Of a stretch of DNA of 64,000 nucleotides, positions 9,756 through 17,725 are shown in pieces. Within the stretch, counting starts at the first letter, position 1, and the number at the start of each line of letters is the position of its first letter. The position numbers were made by a program, and so were the translations under genes. The stretch is from the NCBI RefSeq assembly GCF_000380165.1, contig NZ_KB904659.1, positions 36,813 through 100,812 on the forward strand, in the 5' to 3' direction. This DNA is from Wenjunlia vitaminophila DSM 41686. Its GTDB lineage: Bacteria > Actinomycetota > Actinomycetes > Streptomycetales > Streptomycetaceae. Under the pieces are notes generated by a model. It saw only the letters and a list, made by a program, of their open reading frames with translations. It was not told where the DNA came from and did not search any database.

Positions 9756-10784
9756 ATGAGTCAGCCGGGTGCGGTGGGACGCCGGCCCACACTGGAGGCC
9801 GTGGCCGCCCTCGCCGGGGTCGGCCGGGGCACGGTCTCCCGGGTCATCAACGGCTCGCCCAGTGTGAGCGAACGGGCCAGGGCGGCGGTGGAGAGCGCCA
9901 TCGCCGAACTGGGCTACGTGCCCAACCGGGCCGCCCGTTCCCTGGTGACCAGCAGGACCGACTCCATCGCCCTGGTCATCCCCGAGCCGGAGACCAGGCT
10001 CTTCGCCGAGCCGTACTTCTCCGACATCATCCGCGGGGTCAGCGGCGTGCTGGCGGACACCGACATGCAACTCCTGCTCACCCTCATCCGCACCTCGCAC
10101 GAGCGGCAGCGACTGGCCCAGTACCTGACCGCGCACCGGGTGGACGGGGTCCTCATGGTGTCGGTCCACGAGGACGACCCGTTGCCCGACCTGCTGGACC
10201 GGATCGAGATGCCGGCGGTGCTCTCCGGACGGCGCTCCGACCTGGAGTCGGTCAGCTACGTCGACGCCGACAACGTCGCCGGCGCCCGGTCAGCGGTGCG
10301 GCACCTGCTGCGCCGGGGCTGCCGCGCCATCGCCACCGTGGCCGGTCCGCCGGACATGTACGTGGCCAGGTGCCGGCTGGACGGCTACCGGCAGGCGCTC
10401 GCCGAGGAGGGCCTGGAGCACTCCGACGACCTGGTCGCCACCGGCGACTTCACCGAGGACAGCGGTCGCGCCGCGATGCGGGCCCTCCTGGAACGCCGAC
10501 CCGACGTGGACGGGGTCTTCGCCGCCTCCGACGTGATGGCGGCGGGTGCCCTGCTGGTGCTGCGGGAGTCCGGTCGGTCGGTGCCGGACGACGTGGCCCT
10601 CGTCGGCTTCGAGGACTCGGTGGTGGCCCGGCACACCGACCCCCCGCTGACCAGCGTCCGCCAACCCACCGAGGAGATGGGGCGCACCATGGCCCGCCTG
10701 CTGCTCGACGAGATCTCCGAACCGGGGCGGCTGCGCCGGCAGGTGGTGCTCCCCACCGAACTGGTCCGCCGCCAGTCGGCATGA
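9756..10784 (+). CDS. cebR: Cellulose-utilisation repressor CebR, LacI family
   Basis: A 342-residue LacI/GalR repressor. The N-terminal HTH (PTLEAVAALAGVGRGTVSRV, about residues 12-31) includes the hinge-proximal VINGSPSVS. The periplasmic-binding-like core binds the inducing sugar, and the protein ends PTELVRRQSA. The close resemblance to Streptomyces CebR, the divergent cebEFG-bglC operon and two CebR boxes between them make the assignment firm. The start at 9756 (MSQPGAVG) has a GAGG ribosome site; an upstream in-frame ATG at 9666 would add a Pro/Arg-rich leader unlike the family. Confidence 0.93.
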   Translation: MSQPGAVGRRPTLEAVAALAGVGRGTVSRVINGSPSVSERARAAVESAIAELGYVPNRAARSLVTSRTDSIALVIPEPETRLFAEPYFSDIIRGVSGVLADTDMQLLLTLIRTSHERQRLAQYLTAHRVDGVLMVSVHEDDPLPDLLDRIEMPAVLSGRRSDLESVSYVDADNVAGARSAVRHLLRRGCRAIATVAGPPDMYVARCRLDGYRQALAEEGLEHSDDLVATGDFTEDSGRAAMRALLERRPDVDGVFAASDVMAAGALLVLRESGRSVPDDVALVGFEDSVVARHTDPPLTSVRQPTEEMGRTMARLLLDEISEPGRLRRQVVLPTELVRRQSA

Positions 10785-10874
10785 GGGGCCGGCCGACCGG
10801 CGGCGGGGGGCGCGGACAGGGGGCGGGTGTGACGGCTGCGCGCCTCGTCCGTTCGGCGTCGCGCCTGCCAGCGC

Positions 10875-11684
10875 CTAGATATCCCGCCTGACCCGGTCCT
10901 TGGCGTTCCGGCTCCCGTCCCGCACCCCCGTTCCGCGCTCGGCTCGTTCCCGCGTCCCGGGGGACGCCTCGAGTTCCGACTTCAGCGCCGCCAGCCGCGA
11001 CCGCCAGAACGCCTTGGACTCGGCCACCTCGTCGGGGCCGGAGAGCCGGTCGTGCTCCAGGGCCACCACGCTCTTGGCGTCGCCCTTCCCGGAGAGGGTG
11101 ACGTAGATCCGGGTCCGGCCGTCCAGCCAGTCCGCGCGCAGTGACCTCGGCGCGGTGGCGGTGCGGATGGTCAGCTCCCCGACCAGCCAGCGCGCCCGCC
11201 GCCCAGGATCGGCGAACGCCTCGAACAGCCGCTCCACCGACACGTTGACCGTCCTGCTGCAGGTGGTCCGGAACCGTCCGTCGCTCGCCTGCCCCGGCAC
11301 CCGCAGCCCACGTGCCTGCTCGTAACTGACGGTGACGCTCTGCGCCCACCAGCCCGGCACCCCGTGTTCCACGGTGAGCCAACGGGCGATCTCGGTGTGC
11401 GTGCGCCGTGCCGCGTCCCAGGCGTCGAGGAGCGCGAACCACTCCTGGCGCCCACGGCCGGTGGCCGCGCGCACCCGCTCGTCGGACACCGTGTCGCTCG
11501 TCGCGGCCGGGGTGTCGCCGCGCCCAGCCGGGGGTGGCGTGGCCGGCTCGGCATGCTCCGTGTCGTGGCCCGGCGGCCGGGCCGACCGCTCCAGGAGCTG
11601 CCGCCGTGCGGCGGTGTAGCTCTCCCCGGTCTTTCCCATCCGGGACCTGACGCGCGCCTTGAACGACCTGCCTCGGGTCATCAT
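10875..11684 (-). CDS. Hypothetical protein, SRPBCC-like C-terminal half
   Basis: A 269-residue cytoplasmic protein of unknown function. The N-terminal segment contains the short motif KTGESYTAARRQLL, which is seen in small actinobacterial proteins. A Thr/Pro-rich linker at about 45-75 follows. The C-terminal part, with EARARWLVGE-like and YVTLSGKGDAKSVVALEHDRL stretches, resembles the SRPBCC/AHSA1 lipid-binding or stress-response fold. I chose the ATG at 11684, with AAGG five bases upstream, over the GTG at 11690. It converges with cebR and stands alone, so context gives no role. Confidence 0.65.
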   Translation of the reverse strand: MMTRGRSFKARVRSRMGKTGESYTAARRQLLERSARPPGHDTEHAEPATPPPAGRGDTPAATSDTVSDERVRAATGRGRQEWFALLDAWDAARRTHTEIARWLTVEHGVPGWWAQSVTVSYEQARGLRVPGQASDGRFRTTCSRTVNVSVERLFEAFADPGRRARWLVGELTIRTATAPRSLRADWLDGRTRIYVTLSGKGDAKSVVALEHDRLSGPDEVAESKAFWRSRLAALKSELEASPGTRERAERGTGVRDGSRNAKDRVRRDI

Positions 11685-11942
11685 GTCCACCTTGCCCCGG
11701 CGCGGGCGAAGGACTCACGCTCCACCGCACCTCACCGGACAGGCGAACGGACAGCCAGTCGGCGCCCCGAGAACACCAGGTCCCCTTTACCCCCACAGGG
11801 CCCGGTGGCGTGAGCACCGGAACGGAGGTCAGGCGCGGGACGGCGCCGTCCGCCCACAGTAGGCGAGGGGGACCGAGGGGTGCAATGCCCTGCGCGGGGC
11901 TCGGGGTCGGTTCCCCGGGCCCCGCTCGGTCGGCGTGCCCGG

Positions 11943-12509
11943 TCAACCCGACAGGGACGCCGGCCCCGGCGTGTGGGCCGCGGCCAGCTCCGCCAGCCTG
12001 GTCACGGTGTTCCAGTTGCGCGCCGTGCACGTGCCCGGGGCCCGCCGTTCCACCAGCTTGGGCAGTTTGGCCCGGTGGATTCCGTCGGGCAGGTCCAGGT
12101 AGACCTCCCGGCCCGTGGCCCGCATCCGCTCCGGGGCGAAGGCCGCCGGGTCCACCTCACCGAGCCAACCGGGGCTGACCGGCTCGCTGAGGAACACCAC
12201 CAGGAACCGGGCGGGGTCCGACACCGCCAGCGGATTGCCCTCGACCACCGTCCGCAGCTCCTCGGCGGTGCGCACCGTCACCGCCACCCGGCGTCCCAGG
12301 GCGTCCTCGAGCTGCCCCTCCACCGCGGCGGCTACCCGTTCCGGCTGGCCCTCGGCCGCGGTGAACACGGCGTTCCCGCTCTGGAGGTGCGTCACCACGT
12401 CCAGATACCCGAGCCCGGTGAGACACGCCCGCAACTCCGCCATGGAGACCCTGTTGCGGCCGCCCACGTTGACCCCGCGCAACAGCGCTGCATACCTGGT
12501 CACACGCAT
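11943..12509 (-). CDS. DUF1697 family protein
   Basis: A 188-residue protein of the DUF1697 family, recognised by the N-terminal YAALLRGVNVGG and the LQSGNAVF motif. Structures of the family show a two-domain alpha/beta fold, but no biochemical role is established. The ATG at 12509 has an excellent ribosome site (GGGAGGA, two to three bases from the start), and the longer frame to 12608 runs through the terminator region, so I exclude it. It lies downstream of the tRNA-His terminator on the same strand and must have its own promoter. Confidence 0.85.
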   Translation of the reverse strand: MRVTRYAALLRGVNVGGRNRVSMAELRACLTGLGYLDVVTHLQSGNAVFTAAEGQPERVAAAVEGQLEDALGRRVAVTVRTAEELRTVVEGNPLAVSDPARFLVVFLSEPVSPGWLGEVDPAAFAPERMRATGREVYLDLPDGIHRAKLPKLVERRAPGTCTARNWNTVTRLAELAAAHTPGPASLSG

Positions 12510-12605
12510 GGTCCTCCCCGTCTGTGGTGACACGCGTCGGGACCGGGACGGCCCAGGCCCGGAGCGGGATGCGGAACGGTACCAGCACCCATGGGCAGAA
12601 AAGAA

Positions 12606-12640
12606 CACAGCGCTGACCGGTCTCCCGGGTCAGCGCTGTG
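12606..12640 (-). terminator. Rho-independent terminator of tRNA-His
   Basis: A perfect 13-base inverted repeat (CACAGCGCTGACC at 12606-12618 and its complement at 12628-12640) with a nine-base loop. On the minus strand it is followed by the T-rich run TTCTTTTCTG. It begins nine bases after the tRNA-His 3' end, so it closes that transcript. Confidence 0.9.
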
Positions 12641-12648
12641 ATTATCGG

Positions 12649-12722
12649 GGTGGACGACGGGACTCGAACCCGCGACCACCTGGACCACAACCAGGTGCTC
12701 TACCAACTGAGCTACGCCCACC
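12649..12722 (-). tRNA. tRNA-His (anticodon GTG)
   Basis: The cloverleaf can be folded by hand. The acceptor stem pairs GTGGGCG with CGTCCAC, the D arm contains AGCTCAGTTGGTAGAGC, the anticodon stem-loop is CCTGG-TTGTGGT-CCAGG with anticodon GTG, and the T arm contains GGTTCGAGTCC. An extra G lies immediately 5' of the acceptor (position -1) opposite a C discriminator, the identity element of histidine tRNAs. The 3' CCA is not encoded. The gene stands between orn and DUF1697, as I recall from Streptomyces. Confidence 0.96.
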
Positions 12723-12756
12723 ATCGGCCCGCACTCACCGGTGCTGGCCGAGAAAA

Positions 12757-12762
12757 AGTGTA
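12757..12762 (-). promoter_or_regulatory. Possible -10 element of tRNA-His
   Basis: TACACT on the minus strand, 35 bases upstream of the tRNA 5' end, fits the -10 consensus at the first, second, fourth and sixth positions. No clear -35 is present, so this is tentative. Confidence 0.35.
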
Positions 12763-12827
12763 CAGGGTCGTACCGGGTGCTCGCTCCAGGCTTTCCGGGG
12801 GCCACCGGGCGTTGTGCCGGACGGCGC

Positions 12828-13430
12828 TCAGGACCGCGGCAGGACGTGCTTGGCCGCGATGGCCCTGGCCGTGTCGGTGTCCGGTCCGGGCTGCGGGACG
12901 AAGACGGCCTCCCGGTAGTACCTCAGCTCGGCGATGGACTCGCGGATGTCCGCCAGCGCGCGGTGGTTGCCGTTCTTCTCGGGGCTGTTGTAGTACGCCC
13001 TCGGGTACCACCGGCGGGCCAGTTCCTTGATCGAGGAAACGTCCACGATCCGGTAGTGCAGGTGCCCCTCGAGCGCGGGCATGTCCCGGGCGAGGAAGCC
13101 GCGGTCGGTGGCGACGGAATTGCCGCAGAGCGGGGCCTTGCGCGGTTCGGCCACGAACTGGCGCACATAGGCGAGCACCCGCTCCTCGGCCTCCGCGACG
13201 GTCACCCCGTTGTCCAACTCGGCCAGGAGCCCCGAGGCGGTGTGCATGTCGCGCACCACCTCGGGCATCTGCCGCAGCGCCTCGGCGGGGGGGCGGATCA
13301 CGATGTCCACCCCCTCGCCCAGGATGTTCAGCTCGGAGTCGGTGACCAGGGCCGCCACCTCGACCAGGGCGTCGTGGCGCAGGGAGAGGCCCGTCATCTC
13401 GCAGTCGATCCAGACCATGCGGTCGTTCAT
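12828..13430 (-). CDS. orn: Oligoribonuclease
   Basis: A 200-residue 3'-to-5' exonuclease of the DEDDh class that degrades two- to five-nucleotide RNAs, including pGpG from cyclic-di-GMP turnover. The acidic metal ligands are visible: D9 and E11 in WIDCEMTG, D109 in NSVATDRGF, and H156 plus D161 in NHRALADIRES. I chose the ATG at 13430 (MNDRMVWID), the family start. An in-frame GTG at 13439 overlaps the adpA stop as GTGA, so translation could also be coupled to adpA. In Streptomyces orn lies immediately downstream of adpA, as here. Confidence 0.95.
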   Translation of the reverse strand: MNDRMVWIDCEMTGLSLRHDALVEVAALVTDSELNILGEGVDIVIRPPAEALRQMPEVVRDMHTASGLLAELDNGVTVAEAEERVLAYVRQFVAEPRKAPLCGNSVATDRGFLARDMPALEGHLHYRIVDVSSIKELARRWYPRAYYNSPEKNGNHRALADIRESIAELRYYREAVFVPQPGPDTDTARAIAAKHVLPRS

Positions 13431-13435
13431 ACGTC

Positions 13436-14749
13436 TCACCCTACGGCGCGGTCACGCTGTCCCGGGAGCACGGGTCCGCGGCCGGGCCGTGCCGGCATGC
13501 CCCGCCCCGGGGCGGCCGACTCCGCGCGGCCACGGTGCCTCCCTCCTTCCGGCTGGTCGGGGCGGCCCACGGGGGCGTCCGCCCAGGCGTGCTGCTCCGG
13601 AACCCTGGTCGCGTACGTGTCGGACTGCGGTTTGCCCGACCCGGACCCACCCGCGGCGTCCGCCCGGTCCACGGCGTCCTCCTGGCCGCGCCGGGACCGG
13701 TAGGCCGCCCGGTACGACGCTGGGGAGGCCCCGAGCTGCCGGCGGAAGTGTCCGCGCAACGCCACCGGGGAGCGGAAGCCGCAGCGCTGCGCCACCTCGT
13801 CCACCGAGTAGTCGGAGGTCTCGAGCAGCCGCTGGGCCTGCAGGACCCGCTGGGTGATGAGCCACTGCAGCGGAGCGCTCCCAGTGAGCGAACGGAAGCG
13901 CCGGTCGAAGGTCCTGCGGCTCATGTAGGCGCGGGCGGCCAGGGTCTCCACGTCGAACTGCTCGTTGATGTGCTCCAGTGCCCAGGCCACGACCTCGGCG
14001 AGCGGGTCACCACCGATCTCCTCAGGTAATGACCTGTCCAGGTAACGCTCCTGCCCGCCCGGCCGGCGGGGTGGGACCACCAGCCGGCGCGCCAGCGCGC
14101 TGGCCGCGTCCACCCCGTGGTCGGTGCGGACCACGTGCAGGCACAGGTCGATCCCCGCCGCGGTGCCGGCGCTGGTGAGCACGTCGCCGTCGTCCACGAA
14201 GAGCTCCCTGGGGTCCACGTGGACCGTCGGGTACCGCTTGGCGAGCGTCGGTGCGTACATCCAGTGCGTGGTCGCCGGCCGGCCGTCCAGCAGTCCGGCT
14301 GCGGCCAGGACGAACGCCCCGGTGCACAGCCCGATGATCCGCGCCCCTTCCTCGTGCGCCCGGCGCAGGGCGGCGAGCGCCTCGGCGGGCGGAGCCTGGG
14401 AGATCGACCGCCAGGCCGGGACGACGACGGTACCCGCACGGGCGACGGCGTCCAGGCCGTGTGGGGCGGTCAGCTCGAGTCCGCCCGTGGTGCGCAGGGC
14501 CCCCTCCTCGCCGGCGCACACCAACAGCCGGTAGCGCGGCACTCCGGCGTCCTGGCGGTCCACGCCGAAGACGGACAGGGGAATGGAGCTCTCGAAGATG
14601 GGTCCGCCGCTGAACAACAGCACCGCTACCACTTCGCGGCGCCGACGTGCGGAAAGTTTGCGCCCCGCGGCGCCGATCGCTGATGTCACGGGGCGGGGAG
14701 ACACAACCGCACCATCCGGTGCAATACCGGTCATGGAGTCCTGGCTCAT
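13436..14749 (-). CDS. adpA: Developmental master regulator AdpA
   Basis: A 437-residue AraC-family activator that in Streptomyces controls aerial growth, secondary metabolism and exoenzymes. Residues about 36-205 form the DJ-1/GATase1-like dimerisation domain (VVAVLLFSGGPIFESS, then IIGLCTGAFVLAAAGLL). Residues about 255-350 form the double HTH AraC domain (SRRTFDRRFRSLTGSAPLQW). The codon for L241 in the linker (DRSLPEE) is TTA, at plus-strand 14027-14029, in the position known from Streptomyces adpA genes; it requires the bldA tRNA. The tail after about 355 is long, Gly/Arg/Pro-rich and variable. The stop overlaps a possible GTG start of orn. Confidence 0.96.
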   Translation of the reverse strand: MSQDSMTGIAPDGAVVSPRPVTSAIGAAGRKLSARRRREVVAVLLFSGGPIFESSIPLSVFGVDRQDAGVPRYRLLVCAGEEGALRTTGGLELTAPHGLDAVARAGTVVVPAWRSISQAPPAEALAALRRAHEEGARIIGLCTGAFVLAAAGLLDGRPATTHWMYAPTLAKRYPTVHVDPRELFVDDGDVLTSAGTAAGIDLCLHVVRTDHGVDAASALARRLVVPPRRPGGQERYLDRSLPEEIGGDPLAEVVAWALEHINEQFDVETLAARAYMSRRTFDRRFRSLTGSAPLQWLITQRVLQAQRLLETSDYSVDEVAQRCGFRSPVALRGHFRRQLGASPASYRAAYRSRRGQEDAVDRADAAGGSGSGKPQSDTYATRVPEQHAWADAPVGRPDQPEGGRHRGRAESAAPGRGMPARPGRGPVLPGQRDRAVG

Positions 14750-15915
14750 GGCCCTAAAGCCCCCCTCGCTTGTTCCGCCTCCAGCGCCGGTAGGCCCGCT
14801 TATCCGGGAAGCCGGCGACTGGCTCTCCAGTCATGCATCTCTGTTCTCCCCCGACGTGTTGCCCAAGATCGAATCTACTGCGTTCGAAGAGGTTGGTGTG
14901 ACAAGTTCACCACTCACCGCTATGTCGACATGGACACGTGGCGTGAAGCATTCGATCACGAACTGTTGCATTGGTGGGGCTTGGAGGGAAGTGGGCCTAA
15001 GTCCGTCTTCCGTGGTGTGGAGGGACCTTGCCCGGTCCCGGCAGTGGTCGCCCGGGGCAGCACCCCTGTTCGGACAGCATGCGGGGAACGGTTGTCGGCC
15101 GTCTGGAAGTTGGCCGAAAAAAGAGGGTGGTGGTCGGACTCTGGCGCGTTCGCGCTAGGTCGTGCGCCGGCGTGAGCGCCCCCTCCTCCGTGCGCCGTGT
15201 TCGGCGTCTCGATCGGTGTACTGAGCGGCGGCGAGGTCCCGGAGGAGTCCCAGACGGAGTTGCCCGTCGGAGTTCCCGGTGGGGGTGGGTGCGGAAGGTC
15301 TGCGGCAGCGCCTGCCGCGGACCCGGGGGAAGGTGCCTGTCGCTGCCCCGGGGCGCCGGCTCGGAGGCGGTCGACGGGCCCTGGCCGGAAGGGTCGGCTG
15401 GGGTCGGGGTTCCGGGGGCAGGTCAGGGGCCGGCGGGAGGAGGCCGGTGGGGCCGGGGCCCGGGCGGTCCCGGCGGTCTCGCTGGGAGTGGTGGGGCGCG
15501 TCCGGTGGGGTGCCGGCGCACTCGGTGGCGCCGCGCCGGCCCGTGCTACCGGGTGTCGCACCCAGGTGGCCGGTCACCGCGAGTGCCCGGACATCGTCTG
15601 TCCTGTGACACGGCGCGCGGCCGAACCGCGGGTGCGTGAGAATGTCACCCCGGCCAGGTTGGGACAACCGGCCCATTGCGGAATTGCCGCTCCTCCGGCA
15701 TGCTCCGTGCACGACCTGAAGCGGGGGCGGTCGCGGGGTGTCGCACGCCCCGGCAAAGGCAGACGAATCGCAGGATTCGTACGCTATGCGCCTATGCCGG
15801 GACGTTGTGTCGCCGTACTCTGGGGGTAAGAGACCAGGGAAGGCGATTCCTAGCCCTTCTAGCTTCAACAGTCCTGTTCCGCCGAGACATTGGCCCAACG
15901 CCGAAGCGACCTCAG
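14750..15915. other. Long divergent control region of adpA and the stress protein gene
   Basis: A 1166-base stretch between divergent adpA and the universal stress protein gene, with no gene I can support. The part at about 14810-15000 is visibly less G+C-rich than its surroundings, as expected for a promoter and long leader. Open frames here lack ribosome sites and family resemblance. A match to the AdpA-binding consensus is listed separately. A large upstream regulatory region is normal for adpA in Streptomyces. Confidence 0.6.
15142..15151 (+). promoter_or_regulatory. Match to AdpA-binding consensus
   Basis: TGGCGCGTTC fits the published AdpA consensus TGGCSNGWWY at all ten positions. It lies about 393 bases upstream of the adpA start, where an autoregulatory site would be reasonable. 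The consensus is degenerate, so one match is only suggestive. Confidence 0.4.
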
Positions 15916-16449
15916 ATGGCCGGTTACGAGAATCCCGACCCCGCAGACGGCAAGAAGCCGCTCAAGCCCCTGGCCGACCCCACATCGGGACCGGAGGCGG
16001 CGAGCGAGCCCGATCCAGCCTGCGACCCGGCGTTCCAGCATGGAGTGGTAGTGGGCTTCGACGGCTCGCTGTCCAGCGAACGCGCACTCGCCTACGCCAT
16101 CGGGATAGCCCGGAGATCCGGGTCCGGTCTGGTCATCGTGCACGTGGCCAACCGGCTGCCGGCCACGGTGTGGGCGGGCTGTGAGCCCCCGGTCTTCGTG
16201 GACATCCCCGACCACCGCACCGAGGTGCTGGGCCTCGAGCTCGCCTGTGCGGACTACCTGGAGGAAGTGCCCTGGATTCTCGTCGAGCGCGGCGGTGACA
16301 TCTGCCACGAACTCGAGGAGGTGGGCAGGGAGTACGCTGCCGACGCGATCGTCGTCGGCAGCACTCATGGCGTCATCGGCAAGATCTTCGGTTCTGTCGC
16401 CGCCCGTCTGGCGCGAAGGGCCCAACGCCCCGTGATCGTGGTGCCGTAG
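15916..16449 (+). CDS. Universal stress protein (UspA family)
   Basis: A 177-residue single-domain UspA protein. A 40-residue Pro/Asp-rich N-terminal tail precedes the fold, which begins at GVVVGFDGS. The ATP-binding signature near the C terminus reads VVGSTHGVIGKIFGSVA, shorter between its glycines than the canonical form. ATP binding is therefore plausible but not certain. The ATG at 15916 is chosen because the coding-like sequence begins there; its ribosome site is weak, and the frame is open further upstream. It is divergent from adpA, and a terminator separates it from the convergent acdH. Confidence 0.88.
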   Translation: MAGYENPDPADGKKPLKPLADPTSGPEAASEPDPACDPAFQHGVVVGFDGSLSSERALAYAIGIARRSGSGLVIVHVANRLPATVWAGCEPPVFVDIPDHRTEVLGLELACADYLEEVPWILVERGGDICHELEEVGREYAADAIVVGSTHGVIGKIFGSVAARLARRAQRPVIVVP

Positions 16450-16517
16450 GACCCAGGGGAGCACATCGCCGGTCGCGTCTCCGGCGGGGCGAACAGGGAG
16501 CCGGGCAGGCCGCCCGC

Positions 16518-16542
16518 GGCACGCCCTCGAGGAGGGCGTGCC
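16518..16542. terminator. Terminator between usp and acdH
   Basis: A perfect 11-base stem (GGCACGCCCTC at 16518-16528, complement at 16532-16542) with a three-base loop between two convergent genes. No T-run is present on either side, which is common in high-G+C terminators. Confidence 0.7.
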
Positions 16543-16558
16543 GGACAGGAGGGACAGC

Positions 16559-17725
16559 TCAGCCGGTGAGGCCCAGCTCGCGGGCGATCAGCATCCGTTG
16601 GACCTCGCTGGTGCCCTCACCGATCTCCAGGATCTTGGAGTCACGCCACATGCGGGCCACCGGGTACTCGTTCATGAAGCCGTAGCCGCCGTGGATCTGC
16701 GTGGCCTCTCGGGCGTTGGTGACCGCGATCTCAGACGAGTAGAGCTTGGCCAGTGCGGCCTCCTTCTTGAACGGCTCCTCGTGCAACAGGCGGGATGCCG
16801 CGTCACGCCAGGCCAGCCGGGCGGTGTGCGCCCGCATCTCCATGTCAGCGATCTTGAACTGGATGGCCTGGTTGTCGCCGATGGGCCGGCCGAACGCCTC
16901 GCGGGTCCTGGCATAGGTCACGGACTCGTCCACACAGCCCTGGGCCAGCCCCGTGGCGAGGGCCGAAATCGCGATCCTGCCCTCGTCCAGAATCCGCAGG
17001 AACTGGGCGTAGCCACGGCCGGGCTCCCCCAGCAGATTGGCTGCCGGAACCCGGCAGTCGTCGAAGGACAGCTCGCGGGTGTCCGAGGCGTTCCACCCGA
17101 CCTTGCTGTACTTCTTGGCCACGGTGAACCCCGGAGTACCGGACGGCACGATGATCGAGGAGATCAACGGGCGTCCGTCGGGCTTGCGGCCGGTGACCGC
17201 GGTGACGGTGACCAACCCGGTGATGTCGGTCCCCGAGTTGGTGATGAAGCACTTGGTGCCGTTGATCACCCACTCGTCGGTCTCCGGGTCCAGGCGGGCC
17301 GTGGTCCTGGTCCCGCCCGCGTCCGAACCGCACTCCGGCTCGGTCAGTCCGAAGGCGCCCAGCATCTCGCCCGAGCAGAGCTTCGGCAGCCAGGTCCGCT
17401 TCTGCTCGTCGGTGCCGAACCGGTAGATCGGCATGGCGCCGAGGGAGACCCCGGCCTCCAGGGTGATGGCCACGGAGGAGTCCACCCGGGCCAGCTCCTC
17501 AAGGGCCAGGCAGAGGGCGAAGTAGTCCCCGCCCATCCCGCCGTACTCCTCCGGGAAGGGCAGGCCGAACAGGCCCATGCGGCCCATCTCCCGCACGATC
17601 TCGTAGGGGAACTCGTCCTGCTCGTAGTACTCGCCGATCTTCGGGGCCACCACGTCGTGAGCGAACTGCTCCACGGTGCGGCGCAGCTCTTCGTATTCGG
17701 CGTCGAGGCGGTGGTCGAGAGTCAT
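16559..17725 (-). CDS. acdH: Acyl-CoA dehydrogenase, isovaleryl-CoA type
   Basis: A 388-residue FAD-dependent acyl-CoA dehydrogenase that would convert isovaleryl-CoA (and perhaps other branched acyl-CoAs) to the enoyl-CoA. It has the family's three domains; family signatures include FGLTEPECGSDAGG at about 126-139 and the C-terminal QIHGGYGFMNEYPVARMWRD. Where medium-chain enzymes carry the catalytic Glu (YEGTSE), this one reads IGEGTSE with Gly, as isovaleryl-CoA dehydrogenases do. It is the last gene of the liu operon, and its ATG overlaps the hmgL stop by four bases. Confidence 0.9.
   Translation of the reverse strand: MTLDHRLDAEYEELRRTVEQFAHDVVAPKIGEYYEQDEFPYEIVREMGRMGLFGLPFPEEYGGMGGDYFALCLALEELARVDSSVAITLEAGVSLGAMPIYRFGTDEQKRTWLPKLCSGEMLGAFGLTEPECGSDAGGTRTTARLDPETDEWVINGTKCFITNSGTDITGLVTVTAVTGRKPDGRPLISSIIVPSGTPGFTVAKKYSKVGWNASDTRELSFDDCRVPAANLLGEPGRGYAQFLRILDEGRIAISALATGLAQGCVDESVTYARTREAFGRPIGDNQAIQFKIADMEMRAHTARLAWRDAASRLLHEEPFKKEAALAKLYSSEIAVTNAREATQIHGGYGFMNEYPVARMWRDSKILEIGEGTSEVQRMLIARELGLTG

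Noticed and set aside
12649..12722. tRNA-His as an integration site
   Set aside because: The tRNA is intact, followed at once by its terminator, with no duplicated 3' end or mobile genes nearby.
13872..13881. GGAGCGCTCC palindrome inside adpA
   Set aside because: Only the ten-base core matches the CebR box, and it lies inside the conserved AraC-domain coding sequence.
14930..15175. Small open frame of about 81 codons upstream of adpA
   Set aside because: No ribosome site and no resemblance to a known family; it lies in the expected adpA control region.
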